Source: Pardosa pseudoannulata
Taxonomy: Eukaryota > Arthropoda > Arachnida > Araneae > Lycosidae
Assembly (NCBI GenBank): GCA_032207245.1
Contig: CM063502.1
Span: 66,567,569-66,631,568, forward strand
Direction of reading: 5' to 3'
Length of the DNA stretch: 64,000 bases
Part shown: one piece after another, positions 62,815-64,000 of the stretch
How the letters are laid out: every line of letters begins with the position of its first letter
Numbering within the stretch: position 1 is the stretch's first letter
Made by a program: the position numbers and the translations under genes
Notes under the pieces: generated by a model
Told to the model about the DNA's origin: nothing
Database searches by the model: none
The model's input: the letters and a program-made list of their open reading frames with translations, nothing else

Positions 62815-63410
62815 TGATAAAGGTAAGGATATAAAAAGGGGGATAATATTACAGGCAATTACGTACAAAATGAATAAAATTTAATTAAAAATTTTTTCTT
62901 ATTATTATTTACAGACATTTTGCAATATCACTCGTCATCTGCTGTCAATGGGATGTTAAAATCTTACATACACCAATAGACTTGTAACTAAAATATGATA
63001 GATATAAGATGCTTTAATTCTATTTTATTGCAACAAGTGTAGTTACTTCTTTCATTGTAGACTTATTTTTAGCTTCAATCATGTTAACTCTATCGGCTCT
63101 TTTTAGGGATTTTTAAATATTGTTTGTAAATTTTTTATTTTTTCCTGAAGTGAGTTTATATGCCTTTTAATTAAGGTAAAGGAGAATCGTATAAACAATC
63201 TCCTAAGATTTTTAGTGTCTTATATTATTTACAATTTTGTCAGTTGGATCGATATTTTATAAATTTTCACAGAAGTTTAATTTTTCTGTAGGGGCTTTGA
63301 CTGAAATCTTGACAAAAATAGCTATATTACTATAAAATTTCATTTTACATTACTGTGTATCCATGTAAACAAATCTATTGTCATGAACTTTTTATTTTTT
63401 ATGAATGATA
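62815..63410. other. No gene recognised; AT-rich DNA
   Basis: No credible frame, RNA gene or repeat identified upstream of the hAT terminus. Confidence 0.55.
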
Positions 63411-63418
63411 CCCTATGA

Positions 63419-64000
63419 CAGTGGTGCGCAAACTAGGGGTCGCGCCCCCTGTGGGGTTTTTTTGGGAGAAGTTTTTTTGGGGTCGCCAAATTTCTATGAA
63501 ATGCATTATCCCTGCATGCTGCATACCATACAGTACCATACAACGGATATTTGATTTGAGAAATGAAGTGTACATGTTTTTGATTGAAAAGAAACATGGA
63601 TTGGCAAGTTATTATATCAATGAGGTTTGGCTAGGGAAGCTGAGCTATTTAGTTGCTATTTTCGAAAAACTTAACTACTTAAATTTGAGCTTGCAGGGTG
63701 AGAATTCAACTATCATAACTGCAGCCAGTAAAGTTCAAGCTTTTAAAAATAAGCTTAGTCTCTGGCAAACTGAACTGAATAAAAACGACACCGACATGTT
63801 CCCTTGCTTTAACGATTTTAGCAAGGAAAATAATATAGATATATTTACATTTAAAAACATAATTTCCAATCACATTGAAGAGTTAAAAAAACATTTTTCG
63901 AGAAGATTCGAGGATTTTCCTGAAAACGATCTTGGTTGGATTCGTGATCCTTTTTCCTTTGACATATGCAGTTCAACTCTTCAAATTAGTGAAAAACAGC
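63419..64000 (+). mobile_element. hAT transposon, left end, continuing beyond the window
   Basis: CAGTGGTGCGCAAACTAGGG at 63419 has the CAGTGGT…CAAACT form of hAT (Charlie/ZBED-like) termini and is followed by a G/C-rich sub-terminal stretch. The putative 8-bp target copy to look for on the far side is CCCTATGA (63411-63418). Transposase sequence begins only about 120 bp from the end and already matches the middle of the protein, so a large 5' internal deletion is likely. Confidence 0.8.
63541..64000 (+). CDS. hAT transposase fragment, ZBED5/SCAND3-like, partial, runs off the window
   Basis: The frame is open from 63409 to the window end with no stop (first ATG at 63496), but similarity to the family starts near 63545. 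Recognisable stretches are RIFDLRNEVYMFLIEKK, then NEVWLGKLSYLVAIFEKLNY, LNLSLQGEN, AFKNKLSLWQTELNKND, MFPCFNDF and HIEELKKHFSRRFEDF. These match the middle of the hAT transposase-like proteins annotated in animals as zinc finger BED domain-containing protein 5, SCAND3 or FAM200: the segment following the first RNase H-like part and including the conserved NxLNLxLQG block. The BED zinc finger and N-terminal catalytic region are missing, so it cannot be a complete transposase. The intact frame over about 150 codons is notable when every other transposase here is broken. It may be a young nonautonomous copy or, less likely, an exon of a domesticated gene. Confidence 0.82.

Overview
This window is eukaryotic, strongly AT-rich, and almost entirely repeat-derived and non-coding. 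The mix of Tc1/mariner, hAT and piggyBac-like DNA transposon remnants, tRNA-derived SINEs and very long (AT)n tracts fits an arthropod, possibly a chelicerate such as a spider. That taxonomic guess is inference from repeat style, not proof. I found no convincing host protein-coding exon, rRNA or functional tRNA. Most short open frames lie in AT dinucleotide repeats or random AT-rich sequence. The window is best read as intergenic or deep intronic DNA.

Layout. 1-590 holds a 267-bp tandem repeat. 5.5 and 8.0 kb carry two copies of a 179-bp direct repeat. 8.55-10.6 kb is a three-copy tandem array of about 680 bp whose third copy is a mosaic of the first two. 14.15-15.33 kb is a hAT-like element with an 8-bp target duplication, followed by a hairpin cluster at 15.75 kb and a piggyBac-like MITE at 16.4 kb. 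22-28 kb has several local duplications. 29.3-31.0 kb is a decayed mariner-superfamily transposon. 32.5-33.6 kb is a 572-bp tandem duplication. 35.3-35.9 kb is a second TTAA-flanked MITE. 36.86-37.62 kb is an internally deleted Tc1 element with near-perfect terminal inverted repeats. 40.2-41.0 kb is a satellite-like array with a palindrome in most units.

From 41 kb on: SINEs at 41.1, 43.7, 52.2, 56.4 and 60.0 kb; a GC-rich insert with G11 and C10 runs at 42.0 kb; a large inverted repeat (arms about 625 bp, spacer about 2.4 kb) around a dead transposase at 44.4-48.1 kb; a second inverted repeat with (AT)n tracts at 53.2-54.4 kb; an LTR-like promoter with a heat-shock-element-like array at 56.5 kb; a tandem array of mariner transposase C-terminal fragments at 57.5-58.4 kb; and the start of a hAT (ZBED5/SCAND3-like) transposase fragment that is still open in frame where the window ends.

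No genes work together here. The biology is transposon decay, deletion, inverted duplication and unequal exchange. All identity and motif judgements were made by eye.
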